Source: Vallitalea sp. (lineage in GTDB: Bacteria > Bacillota > Clostridia > Lachnospirales > Vallitaleaceae). From it: a stretch of DNA of 64,000 bases. The stretch lies in assembly GCA_025210515.1 (NCBI GenBank), contig JAOARM010000025.1:1-64000 (forward strand), given 5' to 3'. The notes beneath the pieces were generated by a model. It had not been told where the DNA came from and searched no databases. It worked only from the letters and a program-made list of their open reading frames with translations. Shown one piece after another: positions 35,855 through 44,229 of the stretch. Each line of letters begins with the position of its first letter. Position 1 is the first letter of the stretch. The translations under genes were made by a program, and so were the position numbers.

Positions 35855-36126
35855 TCTGTCACCACCTTATCTAGCACAATGTATTGTTGTCCTCCTTGTG
35901 CTCTTAATAATATTACTTTATCCTCTTTCTGTAACATATCTTTTCCAGTTACAGTATTAGTTAATATTAAGAAATCTTCATCTAATATAAATCGTTGATC
36001 TACTTGAATGTTAACTGGATTAGTCTGAATAACTTCACCAAAATATACTGTTACATCTTGGCTACTATCTTTTACACCTTTGTTTATTTGTTTTAGTGCT
36101 CCTATGAATTTTTGTGTATTACTCAT
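35851..36126 (-). CDS. xkdR: XkdR-like baseplate protein (DUF2577)
   Basis: 91 residues, mostly beta, with the DVTVYFGEVIQTNPVNIQVD segment and a C-terminal VILLRAQGGQQYIVLDK strand pair (an OB-like fold) seen in DUF2577 proteins, the tail-hub neighbour of XkdQ in PBSX-like operons. It overlaps XkdS by 4 nt and abuts XkdQ. Confidence 0.88.
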   Translation of the reverse strand: MSNTQKFIGALKQINKGVKDSSQDVTVYFGEVIQTNPVNIQVDQRFILDEDFLILTNTVTGKDMLQKEDKVILLRAQGGQQYIVLDKVVTE

Positions 36127-37086
36127 TTATATCACCTTCAGTGTTAGACTCATAGTATGCTGATTATTGCTAAAGCTATGTTTTGCACTATCTACTATAA
36201 ATCTTTGTTTTAATTCCATTCCTTTTATATCAACATATATAGATGTTCCTGCTCTTACTGATAAGTCTCCTATACAGTCAAGACTTAAACCTTTTTCTAC
36301 TCTATTTTTTACAAATACTAGTTGTTCAGCACGTTTACGAATCTGTGCTTCGTTTAATTTATCATTAACTTTCTCATAGTATTGTAGAAGTCCCCATTTA
36401 TTAATATTGCTACTGTCTTTTACGATAAATACTTCTCTTTTCCCTGTGTTCTTGTTATCTTTATATAACTTAATTTTATTAAAGGAATCTCCGTCAATGC
36501 TTCTATCGAAAGAATAACTAGTTAATAAGCTTTCATCTCCAATAATTAAGTTATTAAACATGCTTTTTATGTTTTTCAGTGTCAGGCTTCCAAAAGAATC
36601 GTATAATACATACATTTCTCCTGTATTAATTAGCGTATTATCAATAGATTTATATATAATATCAATAAGTGTTTGCCCATCTTCAACCATTAGAGGTATT
36701 TTATAGCTTGTATTTTCTAACACACCTGTTCTGATATTAAAATCCGTTGCTATCTTTTGTACTATTTCATCTGCTCTTTTATTCTTGAATACAAAAGTAT
36801 CTTTGTTAAGCAAATATCTCATTTGGTCATATGCTGTTATACTTAGTGTTTCATCTGAAGTTCTAGATATTTTAAATATATATCCGTAGAAGATTTTTGT
36901 ATCATCTTTTATAAAATATATGATGCTTCCTTCACTTATTTCTAACCCTTTTTCTATGACCATTGCAAAAGATAATTCAGCTGGTTTTCCTATTCTAACT
37001 GTATCCCATGATATATTAGTGACTAATTGACTTATATCGTATATTTCTCCTGTGCTAGTGTTTTGCATGATTATAGATATCATCAC
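36127..37086 (-). CDS. xkdQ: Tail hub protein XkdQ-like (gp27/late control D type)
   Basis: 319 residues with the order seen in XkdQ: an N-terminal beta domain (ISWDTVRIGKPAELSFAMV), a middle YDQMRYLLNKDTFVFKNKRADEIV segment, and a C-terminal domain ending in RFIVDSAKHSFSNNQHTMSLTL. Hub proteins of this family cap the tube end of contractile tails. It overlaps XkdP by 4 nt. Confidence 0.9.
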   Translation of the reverse strand: MMISIIMQNTSTGEIYDISQLVTNISWDTVRIGKPAELSFAMVIEKGLEISEGSIIYFIKDDTKIFYGYIFKISRTSDETLSITAYDQMRYLLNKDTFVFKNKRADEIVQKIATDFNIRTGVLENTSYKIPLMVEDGQTLIDIIYKSIDNTLINTGEMYVLYDSFGSLTLKNIKSMFNNLIIGDESLLTSYSFDRSIDGDSFNKIKLYKDNKNTGKREVFIVKDSSNINKWGLLQYYEKVNDKLNEAQIRKRAEQLVFVKNRVEKGLSLDCIGDLSVRAGTSIYVDIKGMELKQRFIVDSAKHSFSNNQHTMSLTLKVI

Positions 37087-37754
37087 ATCACCTCTTTGTA
37101 AGGCATTTTTAACTTCTGCCCAGGATATATCAAGTTGGGATTTTTAATGTTATTTTGTTTTGCTATTTCCTTATATAGATTTCCATTTCCTAGCTGAGAT
37201 TTAGCTATTTTCCACAGAGTATCTCCTGATTTTACTATGTAAGTTTTTGGCATTTGTTTTGTAACTGGACGTGAATTTTTACAATCTTTTGATATAGTTG
37301 TTTTACCATTATTACTTGAGAGTGTAACTCTTCTTGCTCTATGTTCTCTATATTCTGTTAGGTTAATAGTGTAGTATATATCCCCCACTTCTCCTGCTTT
37401 TTCGTTGATTTCAAAATCCTCTATAAGCCAAAGTCTATCTATTGGATAATACCCACCTATAACCTTGAATGTAAGTATTTTGTTTCTTTGTTTCCAACTA
37501 TATAACTTATTGACATATGTACTTGGGTGTTGTAATTTATTTGTAACTACATATGGTGCTTCATGTAGGGGGAAAAGGCTACTTATACTTAGTTTTAATA
37601 ATTTTCTATTTCCTGATTTAACTACATCACCCATCTGATAAATATTATATGTCTCAGTGTTTCCTGCTTGAGTTACTTTTACTTCTTCTGGACTTACAGG
37701 TAACATTATCTCTTCTTCGCTACCGTCTAATAATCCAATATAGAATTTATACAT
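37083..37754 (-). CDS. xkdP: LysM tail protein XkdP-like
   Basis: 223 residues. The N-terminal ~150 residues are the XkdP/gp53-like domain (LPVSPEEVKVTQAGNTETYN). A single C-terminal LysM motif follows (YIVKSGDTLWKIAKSQLG, then NPNLIYPGQKLKMP), so the protein can bind peptidoglycan or the hub. It is transcribed between the tape measure and XkdQ with an overlap to the latter. Confidence 0.92.
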   Translation of the reverse strand: MYKFYIGLLDGSEEEIMLPVSPEEVKVTQAGNTETYNIYQMGDVVKSGNRKLLKLSISSLFPLHEAPYVVTNKLQHPSTYVNKLYSWKQRNKILTFKVIGGYYPIDRLWLIEDFEINEKAGEVGDIYYTINLTEYREHRARRVTLSSNNGKTTISKDCKNSRPVTKQMPKTYIVKSGDTLWKIAKSQLGNGNLYKEIAKQNNIKNPNLIYPGQKLKMPYKEVM

Positions 37755-39236
37755 CTATGCATACACCCCCTGTGCTGAGTTAGCTACTTCTTTTACAAGT
37801 GCTTCTGTTATTTTTCCAAGGAGCTTGTCTGCATCAGCATTTTCATTAACCGTCATATCTCCCATAGATACTGTTGGAGTTAGCGTTACAAAGTTCTGAA
37901 TCATTTCTCGCTCTGCTACTTCTCTCATGAGCTTTATGTCTTCATCTGCTATATTTACGTTATCTTTAATTTTATTTACTTGTACTGGTACGTCTTTTTT
38001 ATTAGCTTCTTTTTGCAACTTATCTATTCCTAATTTTTTCTTTAATTCTTCAGCAGAAATATTATCTATTGCTCCTGCCACTTTATCTCTTACACCATCT
38101 AGATTGACCTTTTTATCTCTAATAAATTTGCCTGTTGCTTTTGCTGCACCACTAAAGTCTACTTTCATGTATTGTACCTTATCAATGTTTGCTCCAAGTA
38201 AATTAAGAGCATCAATTACTAAATTAATTCCGCCAATAAATGGATTGACAAATATATTCAAAAACATATTAATCCCATCTCCTGCAAATTTAATAATTCC
38301 TTCTAATGCGCAAGCTAATGCTTCTATCAAAGCGTTTATTCCAAATTCAACTAAGTTAAATAAGCACTTAGTTATATTGACAATAACTTTTCTAACAGGT
38401 TCCATTGTTGCAATAAGCGTTATAAATATAGTAATTAAAATGATAATTACACTTATAATAAATACAATAGGTAGTCCTAATTGTGCTTTTCCTAATGCTT
38501 CTGTAACAGCGGTAGAAATAGTTGTTATTAAGTTATATGCTTTACTTATTGCATTATATATAGCAAGCACCACTCCAATAGCTGTAATAGCTGTAGCAAT
38601 TGCTCCTAATATAATCAGAACATACTCAGCATTATCAAACATAAATGAAAATATATTGCCTATCACATCTATAATTGGTGCTATACAATCAAGTAATATA
38701 GCGACTCCATTTATCAGTGCTCCTAGAAAGACATATATAAATTTAATCATTTGTCTCATTGCTTTACTTTCCATGAGTTTAGTTATTTTTTGCAATACTG
38801 GTCTTAATAATGGAGCAAGTTTTTTCGCTAATGTAGCCCAAGTACTTAGCCATTTATTCTTGACTTTTTCTATCATCTTACTAGTTTTTTTATCTTTTTT
38901 TATTCCTAACTTAAACCCTTTGCCAATTGAACCTTTCCATAATTTTTTAATTCGTTTTTTAGTTGCTTTCATTATACTAACAGCTTTATTTGGAATAACT
39001 TTCATTTTATTGTTGGCATCATTCTGTAATTGCGATAAATCTGAAACTACATTTATTGTTGTGTTATTAGAGTTTTTCACCATTTGCTTACTAATATTTT
39101 TAGTTTTATCAATCATTTTCAAGTTTTCTTTAACTTTATTAATATATTTATTTTGCACTGATGTCTTATTCTTAATGGTAGTATTGTATTTATTTAATAA
39201 TGCTACTGTGTTATCAATTGAATTTATTACATTCAA
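37755..39236 (-). CDS. Tail tape measure protein (contractile module)
   Basis: 493 residues, short for the family. The N-terminal ~130 residues are charged coiled coil. The middle contains several long hydrophobic segments (about 160-190, 200-225, 240-270 and 285-320), and the C-terminus is helical. Position after the frameshifted chaperone and before the LysM protein is that of XkdO. The size predicts a tail of roughly 75 nm. A long open frame on the opposite strand (37927-39297) is a shadow of this gene. Confidence 0.85.
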   Translation of the reverse strand: MNVINSIDNTVALLNKYNTTIKNKTSVQNKYINKVKENLKMIDKTKNISKQMVKNSNNTTINVVSDLSQLQNDANNKMKVIPNKAVSIMKATKKRIKKLWKGSIGKGFKLGIKKDKKTSKMIEKVKNKWLSTWATLAKKLAPLLRPVLQKITKLMESKAMRQMIKFIYVFLGALINGVAILLDCIAPIIDVIGNIFSFMFDNAEYVLIILGAIATAITAIGVVLAIYNAISKAYNLITTISTAVTEALGKAQLGLPIVFIISVIIILITIFITLIATMEPVRKVIVNITKCLFNLVEFGINALIEALACALEGIIKFAGDGINMFLNIFVNPFIGGINLVIDALNLLGANIDKVQYMKVDFSGAAKATGKFIRDKKVNLDGVRDKVAGAIDNISAEELKKKLGIDKLQKEANKKDVPVQVNKIKDNVNIADEDIKLMREVAEREMIQNFVTLTPTVSMGDMTVNENADADKLLGKITEALVKEVANSAQGVYA

Positions 39237-39252
39237 CCTATCACCACCTTCA

Positions 39253-39423
39253 TTAACGTGTCTTCTTATAAGCCTTCTTCTCAGCTTCTATATGTAAATC
39301 TACACTAGCCATTACAAAAGCTTTTTCACGTCTTGGTAAATCTAGAAATTGTTGAGGGAGTAAGTTTATTTTATGTAGTAGATAATGAGCATAATTAGCA
39401 TCTGAATCTCCCTCAACAATTAG
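39253..39423 (-). CDS. -1 frame extension of tail assembly chaperone (GT part)
   Basis: After the stop of the chaperone gene, the -1 frame is open for 56 codons to a TAA at 39253, beginning LIVEGDSDANYAHYLLHKIN and containing the LPQQFLDLPRREKAFV motif common to the long chaperone forms of Firmicute contractile tails. It has no start codon of its own near the boundary. It is expected to be made only by ribosomal frameshifting at 39423-39429, giving a 194-residue fusion. Confidence 0.85.
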   Translation of the reverse strand, partial: LIVEGDSDANYAHYLLHKINLLPQQFLDLPRREKAFVMASVDLHIEAEKKAYKKTR

Positions 39424-39836
39424 TTTTTTGCCTGTTCTTTTAACTCCTCAAGATCTGTATAACCTGATAAAGTCTGAATTTGATCAGCTAATGTAGCAAT
39501 CTCTCCTGGTAACATAACTTTCTTAATATAATCTTCTGGTGTTACGCAACCAACACTTTTAATGCTATCTGCTTCTTCAAACTTAGGATCTACAGTTCCT
39601 CTAATAGCAATTAATCTATTAAATTTACTTACATCAAAGTCTACTTTACCTTTCTTACCCGTACGCATACAAATCTTTTGAATATCTGACATCTCGCTAT
39701 CTGTAATGGCTCTAATCTTAAACTTTAATAAGTTTCCTTTATCATCTTTGAATCTATTAGAAACTAATACCTCTTCTGTGATATCATCAATAATATTTTG
39801 ATTTAAAAATGCTTGCAAATTACTCATTTTCTTCAC
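39420..39836 (-). CDS. xkdN: Tail assembly chaperone XkdN-like (short form)
   Basis: 138 residues. N-terminal FLNQNIIDDITEEVLVSNRF is followed by the FDVSKFNRLIAIRGTVDPKF and TPEDYIKKVMLPGEIATLAD segments of XkdN/DUF6848-type chaperones, which coat the tape-measure protein during assembly. The gene stops at 39420 immediately after an A AAA AAC slippery heptamer, and a long form extends to 39253 by -1 frameshifting. It lies between the tail tube and tape-measure genes. Confidence 0.9.
   Translation of the reverse strand: MKKMSNLQAFLNQNIIDDITEEVLVSNRFKDDKGNLLKFKIRAITDSEMSDIQKICMRTGKKGKVDFDVSKFNRLIAIRGTVDPKFEEADSIKSVGCVTPEDYIKKVMLPGEIATLADQIQTLSGYTDLEELKEQAKN
39423..39429 (-). promoter_or_regulatory. 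-1 ribosomal frameshift site
   Basis: In the zero frame the last codons are GCA AAA AAC followed by TAA, giving the classical slippery heptamer A AAA AAC. An internal Shine-Dalgarno-like GAGGAG lies at 39449-39444, 14 nt upstream, a known stimulator of -1 shifting in bacteria. Slippage by one base leads directly into the conserved extension reading LIVEGDSD. Confidence 0.85.
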
Positions 39837-39949
39837 TCCTATAATTTTTTTTTCTTTAATTAGTAAGGAAAGTTATTACTTAATGTCTCAAATAAATCTT
39901 ACTCATTAATCCTATCTATCAAATAACATTAGTCATAAGTTTTTACTAG

Positions 39950-40067
39950 CCCAGCGGAGAATGATATAGGGTAATATGTAGCAGTGAGTCACGGATGGCG
40001 AACTCAGCAGTTTAAACACGGACGTTTAATCTGCTGACGAAATATTACCCTATATTATTCAGAGCGG
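39950..40067 (-). ncRNA. Structured element between tube and chaperone genes
   Basis: A 19-bp outer stem (39959-39977 with 40042-40060, one G-T wobble) encloses two inner hairpins: TGAGT/ACTCA (39985-39989 with 40002-40006), and CAGCAG plus TTAAAC paired with GTTTAA plus CTGCTG (40005-40017 with 40024-40036). The two loops share CACGGA on the plus strand (TCCGTG on the transcript), and AGCGGA flanks both outer ends. It lies in the 276-nt gap of the contractile-tail operon. Strand assignment follows the operon; it may be an attenuator or structured RNA, or a small mobile palindromic insertion. Confidence 0.6.
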
Positions 40068-40112
40068 AAGTTTAGCCTATATTTTCGTAATAACTCCCCT
40101 TACTTACTTAAA

Positions 40113-40571
40113 TTACTCTACAACATTAAACTTATTTAATATCTCAATATCATCAAATGTAAAACTTAATTCCTCTTCTAATACATCTTTATCAATATCA
40201 ATTTGTCCAATGATAACACTATCAATATTACAATTTTTTAGTACTACTGTTTGTTTACCAGCAGAACTTGCAGGATCTTCATTAACTAGTTGAATATCAA
40301 AGTATACATCTTTACCAGTTTTAATATAATCAAGCATTAATTGTCTAAATTCACTTGTCATGTAATAGATAGTCATACTACCTGTACCTTTCCAACCAGT
40401 AGCTTTACTATGAGTCGCTCTACTGCCTAGAACTTTTATCTCTGACTTGTTTTTCTCAATCTTAGCATCGATTTTCTTAATATAAGCCATTTCTTTTACT
40501 ATTCCATTAATAGTTTTAAATACTTTTCCTTCTCTTCCTGATATAATATCTTGAGCTTGTAAAATCGCCAT
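40113..40571 (-). CDS. xkdM: Tail tube protein XkdM-like (contractile module)
   Basis: 152 residues with the N-terminal AQDIISGREGKVFKTINGIV and the KATGWKGTGSMTIYYMTSEF segment typical of XkdM/gp19-like tube proteins. It lies directly after the sheath gene (2-nt gap) as in PBSX-type tails. It would form the inner tube driven through the envelope on sheath contraction. Confidence 0.92.
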   Translation of the reverse strand: MAILQAQDIISGREGKVFKTINGIVKEMAYIKKIDAKIEKNKSEIKVLGSRATHSKATGWKGTGSMTIYYMTSEFRQLMLDYIKTGKDVYFDIQLVNEDPASSAGKQTVVLKNCNIDSVIIGQIDIDKDVLEEELSFTFDDIEILNKFNVVE

Positions 40572-40572
40572 A

Positions 40573-41883
40573 TTACTTCACCTCCACAGTCATATATAAT
40601 TTTTCCATACCATCTACTGGCTGAGCAGCTATTCTTACAATTACAACGTCTGTATCATCGCTTGCTAACACTTGTACATCTTTTTGAGTATCTAAGTTAG
40701 TGATAGAACCGTTATTATCGTATTTTTGAAGGCATTTAATAATTTCATTTTTAAGTAGATTTCTTCCATCTTCATTATTACTAATTTTACCTATGAAATA
40801 ATCATTACCAATCTTAGTAATCTGATTATTAATACCATCAAGAGTACGCATAACTCTGTTTTTTCTAAACATTCTTCCTTTATCTTTTGTAAATGAATGA
40901 AGAGAGTTAATGTCATATTCTACTCTTGCTTTTCCATCATAACTTGTAAATAGAAACTCTCCATCATTTATGTAATCTTCGATAGATGCATGATTATATT
41001 TATAATCAACATCAATAGCTCCATCATAGAAATCATATGTTAAAGACTCATTCGTATTAGCTGCTGCTGTAGCTCCTGCAACCCAAGCAGTTGCTTTCTT
41101 GGCAGGTAAAACAGTTCCATCATCAAGCATTACACCATTTTTCACACTTATAATACCTTCATAATCAGCATTACTATAATTTTCTGCTACTAAGGTAACT
41201 TTATTTCCTTCATTATCTCTAAGTCTCTTAACCCAATCTTTGAATGCATTTTTAATAGTATTATCAGAAACACTATAAAGTGCACAAGTATTGAAATAAT
41301 ATACTTCTATAGCTTCTCTATAAGATTTATAATTATCTTCTATAACACTTCCATTGGCTCCTCCACTTAAAGATGCTGAAGCAGTTGCAGATAATTTACC
41401 TGTTCCACTGAAATCTACAAAGCTGTTATTATGTAATTGTTCTACATTTGTTACTGATTTTTGAGCATCTACAAGTTTATTTCCAACAAATGTTTTCACA
41501 TTGAACTTATCTTGGTTGCTTTCTACAACAACTTTTAATTCATTACCTTTAATTCCTGTATATTTTGCAGTTGCTGTTAAATTATTATGTGTTACAGTTG
41601 CTTTAGCACCTGTTGATACAGGATTTAATCTGTATACTAATACTTTCTCAGCTCTTTTTAATGCTTCTCTTATTGGAACTATATTATGTAGTTCTTCACC
41701 AAAAATCCCAAATGTATCTGTATTGTGTGATACTTCTATAACTTCATGCTCTTTACCAAAATCAAGATCAAGAGGCATTGTAACGATTCCTCTATGTAAT
41801 TGTTCTGACTGCATTCTTGTTTGTTCAAAATTAATATAAACTCCTGGTCTTACTTTATTCTGAGTAGTCCATGTTCCACCCAT
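40573..41883 (-). CDS. xkdK: Tail sheath protein XkdK-like
   Basis: 436 residues from the ATG at 41883 (a GGTG ribosome binding site upstream; the frame is also open from 41895). N-terminal MGGTWTTQNKVRPGVYINFE, the middle GTGKLSATASASLSGGANGS and the C-terminal RIAAQPVDGMEKLYMTVEV are hallmarks of Firmicute contractile sheath proteins. Presence of a sheath identifies this module as R-type/contractile. Confidence 0.95.
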   Translation of the reverse strand: MGGTWTTQNKVRPGVYINFEQTRMQSEQLHRGIVTMPLDLDFGKEHEVIEVSHNTDTFGIFGEELHNIVPIREALKRAEKVLVYRLNPVSTGAKATVTHNNLTATAKYTGIKGNELKVVVESNQDKFNVKTFVGNKLVDAQKSVTNVEQLHNNSFVDFSGTGKLSATASASLSGGANGSVIEDNYKSYREAIEVYYFNTCALYSVSDNTIKNAFKDWVKRLRDNEGNKVTLVAENYSNADYEGIISVKNGVMLDDGTVLPAKKATAWVAGATAAANTNESLTYDFYDGAIDVDYKYNHASIEDYINDGEFLFTSYDGKARVEYDINSLHSFTKDKGRMFRKNRVMRTLDGINNQITKIGNDYFIGKISNNEDGRNLLKNEIIKCLQKYDNNGSITNLDTQKDVQVLASDDTDVVIVRIAAQPVDGMEKLYMTVEVK

Positions 41884-41904
41884 ATAATGCACCATCCTTT
41901 CATG

Positions 41905-42324
41905 TTATATAACCTTAATTTCTTTTACTATTGAACTAATGTTATTACCTTGTTGTTTTTCTTTTACTAGATTCAATGTAGTATCAAATCTATAATGTAA
42001 CTGTCCTTCTGATATTTCACTTATTTTTTCCCCAGTTCTTACCAAAGTACCTTCTAGATTTAATATTTCTAACTCTTCATCAAGCTTATCTGAAATATCC
42101 CAATACAACTCATTTTTGTTATCATTATCTAACAGACAAACTATATCAAATTTTATTTTTATAATTGATTTTTCTCTTTGATAATTAGTTGTTTTATTGT
42201 CAACTTTTATCTTTAGAGCTGGTTTTAATATTTCATCTGATTGTTTATCTTCTAGATAGATATTGTAAGTTTTATATAATTTCTTTAGCTTATCTTCAAT
42301 ATTTTTCTTGACTTTGTTAATCAC
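41905..42324 (-). CDS. Tail terminator-like protein (DUF6838 type)
   Basis: 139 residues from a GTG at 42324, which has GGGAGGG 6 nt upstream (the frame is open from 42339). It contains a central IIKIKFDIVCLLDNDNKNELYW strand-turn and an ending typical of small tail-terminator proteins placed just before the sheath gene. It is the first structural gene of the contractile operon, about 90 nt from the promoter-like element at 42418-42453. No capsid or connector genes precede it. Confidence 0.7.
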   Translation of the reverse strand: MINKVKKNIEDKLKKLYKTYNIYLEDKQSDEILKPALKIKVDNKTTNYQREKSIIKIKFDIVCLLDNDNKNELYWDISDKLDEELEILNLEGTLVRTGEKISEISEGQLHYRFDTTLNLVKEKQQGNNISSIVKEIKVI

Positions 42325-42417
42325 TTTTTTCCCTCCCACCTATTTATTAGTTGCATATGCATCTGATGTTAACATCTTATTTAGTAGTAATTCTAACTAC
42401 TGTACCGGCTTGATATA

Positions 42418-42453
42418 ATAATATCATCTACCTACGCGACATTAACACGACAC
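42418..42453 (-). promoter_or_regulatory. Late promoter-like element, copy 1 (contractile operon)
   Basis: Minus strand TGTCGTGTTAATGTCG (42452-42437), 9-nt spacer, ATGATA (42427-42422). It overlaps the stop codon of the activator gene and points at the tail-terminator/sheath operon, the same arrangement as copy 4 at 3557-3591. Confidence 0.75.
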
Positions 42454-42870
42454 ATTTGAAAAACTTTTTAGTGAATATAATTCTTTTATTTTTTTCTCTA
42501 ATCTCTGAACTTGTCTAATAGACATATACATTTTTTCGGCTGTTTGCTCTTGAGTTAACCCTTTAATTACTCGATGATAGAATATCTGCTCTTGTGTACC
42601 CTTTAACATACTAAATATATTATCTACTTCTTTTTTTTCTTCTTCTAATCGTTTTATTTCTACTTGATGTAAATATATATGTGAATCTAGAATAGATAGC
42701 TCTTTACTATAAGATTGGTAAGGAATTGTGTATTGATTATTGATATCTATACTAGATTTATCTATTAACTCTTTTAAAACTTCTTTTTGCTTAATATAAG
42801 AATTTAATCTTATATTAAGTATAGCTACCTCATTAATTAAATCATCATATGTCTTAAATAAAATGCTCAC
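42442..42870 (-). CDS. Small sigma-like/HTH activator, paralogue A
   Basis: 142 residues from a GTG at 42870 with GGAGGG 7 nt upstream (the frame is open to an ATG at 42885 that overlaps that ribosome binding site). N-terminal coiled coil; the C-terminal HTH carries KGLTQEQTAEK, with a recognition helix ending RQVQRLEKK, like sigma-70 region 4 and ArpU/Xpf-type late activators. It is paralogous to 3581-3943. It lies upstream of the contractile operon and downstream of three palindromic operators, so it is the probable switch controlled by a repressor and the activator of the four late elements. Confidence 0.82.
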   Translation of the reverse strand: MSILFKTYDDLINEVAILNIRLNSYIKQKEVLKELIDKSSIDINNQYTIPYQSYSKELSILDSHIYLHQVEIKRLEEEKKEVDNIFSMLKGTQEQIFYHRVIKGLTQEQTAEKMYMSIRQVQRLEKKIKELYSLKSFSNVSC

Positions 42871-42906
42871 AATTAATCCCTCCATTTATCAATTAGCAAC
42901 TTTTCG

Positions 42907-42923
42907 ATACTCATTTTGCGTAT
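42907..42923. promoter_or_regulatory. Palindromic operator 1
   Basis: ATACTCATTTTGCGTAT, an imperfect 17-bp dyad of half-site ATAC(T/G)C. It lies 37 nt upstream of the activator start at 42870 and shares its design with operators 2 and 3. Confidence 0.65.
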
Positions 42924-42961
42924 TGTGCTTCAAAAAAAATTACTTGCATATAATATTTTTA

Positions 42962-42980
42962 ATTACTCATTTTGAGTAAT
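42962..42980. promoter_or_regulatory. Palindromic operator 2
   Basis: ATTACTCATTTTGAGTAAT, a 19-bp dyad symmetrical except at its centre. Spaced 55 bp from operator 1 and 50 bp from operator 3, about five helical turns each way, which would allow cooperative repressor binding. Confidence 0.65.
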
Positions 42981-43011
42981 TTAATATATCAATATGAAGT
43001 AATATTATTAT

Positions 43012-43030
43012 AATACTCGTTTCGCGTATT
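43012..43030. promoter_or_regulatory. Palindromic operator 3
   Basis: AATACTCGTTTCGCGTATT, 19-bp dyad with the same half-sites as operators 1 and 2. The 5' arm CAATACGC on the minus strand resembles CAATACGTG upstream of the Xre gene at 46952. Confidence 0.65.
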
Positions 43031-43050
43031 GTCAATATCTTTTTTATATA

Positions 43051-44229
43051 TTATAATCTACTATTTCTCCCAACAGATTTAATAGTAACATCCACTTTTA
43101 ATTCAATAATTGCATTTTGGAAATTATCTTTACTACATACGTCTTTTTGCCTTCCGTATTTTGCCACAGCATATTTCCCAAGATCAAGATAGTCATCACC
43201 ATATACTTTTTGGATTTTATTTATTTCATCTGTTAATATTTTTTCTAATTTTTTGTTCAATGTCTCTTCTATTAAACCAATTGTCTTTTTATCAAGATAT
43301 TGTTTTACCATTGTATTAAGAAAAAGGTCTCCAGTAATATTAAGATTAATACTATATTTTAGATTTTCATTCTCTTTGCTTACTTTTACTTTTCTTTTAC
43401 AATCTGTCATAATATCTATATAATGAATAGGTGAATTGGAGATAATTAATGAAAAGTCATCAAACTTGTCAATATCAAAATAATCCAAATCACTAGAAGC
43501 ACTTAGGGAAATATATCCTTTGCTTTTTTCATTTCTTAGCATATTGATTAACCTAGTCTCATTCATTGGTATTTTGTAAACCATCTTATCAGCGTCGAAT
43601 AAAGCTAATCCTGTTATTTCTGGCTTTTTATTAACAATCTCAATATATGGAATAAAAATTTTTCTACCTTCTTGATAATACATTTGTATAACGTCACCTG
43701 CAGTTATACCATATGGAAAAAAATTAGCATAATGAGAAAATGTCAGCAAATCATATAAAATTTTAGAATTAGTTTCATCTGTATTATTATCTCTACTTAA
43801 ATAATAATCACATTTACCTTTAGTAACTGCCAACAAACAATTCAAATTTGATTTTGAATCTCTTAAAACGGCGTCAATCACATCCATAATACCATACTTG
43901 GCTCTTTCTTCACTGATTAATCCTATTTGCTCTGTTCCTACAGTAAATTTAGTAGGCATTTTTTTCATTCTATTTTGAACTAACTCATATATTGTATCTC
44001 CCTTACCTGTATATACACAAGAAGGTTTACCATTATCATGACTCATTGGTATTTCTGCTGGATCAACAAATGTTACATCATTATCTTTACCTGAATCTTT
44101 TTCAATATCATATCCAACTCCAACAAATATCCCTAAGTTCTCTATTGGATATACGTCATAGCAACCATTTAGTAATAAGCAGATACAAATCATTTCATAT
44201 ATTAATAGTATTTTATTAACTCTTTTCAT
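43051..44229 (-). CDS. gerAC: Spore germination lipoprotein GerAC/Ger(x)C
   Basis: 392 residues. Lipoprotein signal with lipobox LLNGC (Cys ~22), followed by the YDVYPIENLGIFVGVGYDIEK segment of the Ger(x)C family and a three-domain body ending in ELKVDVTIKSVGR. C subunit of the germinant receptor, anchored at the outer face of the spore inner membrane. It overlaps the GerAB gene by 14 nt and is the last gene of the ger operon. Confidence 0.95.
   Translation of the reverse strand: MKRVNKILLIYEMICICLLLNGCYDVYPIENLGIFVGVGYDIEKDSGKDNDVTFVDPAEIPMSHDNGKPSCVYTGKGDTIYELVQNRMKKMPTKFTVGTEQIGLISEERAKYGIMDVIDAVLRDSKSNLNCLLAVTKGKCDYYLSRDNNTDETNSKILYDLLTFSHYANFFPYGITAGDVIQMYYQEGRKIFIPYIEIVNKKPEITGLALFDADKMVYKIPMNETRLINMLRNEKSKGYISLSASSDLDYFDIDKFDDFSLIISNSPIHYIDIMTDCKRKVKVSKENENLKYSINLNITGDLFLNTMVKQYLDKKTIGLIEETLNKKLEKILTDEINKIQKVYGDDYLDLGKYAVAKYGRQKDVCSKDNFQNAIIELKVDVTIKSVGRNSRL

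Noticed and set aside
37927..39297. 456-residue open frame on the plus strand
   Set aside because: Shadow of the hydrophobic tape-measure gene; no ribosome binding site and no family resemblance.
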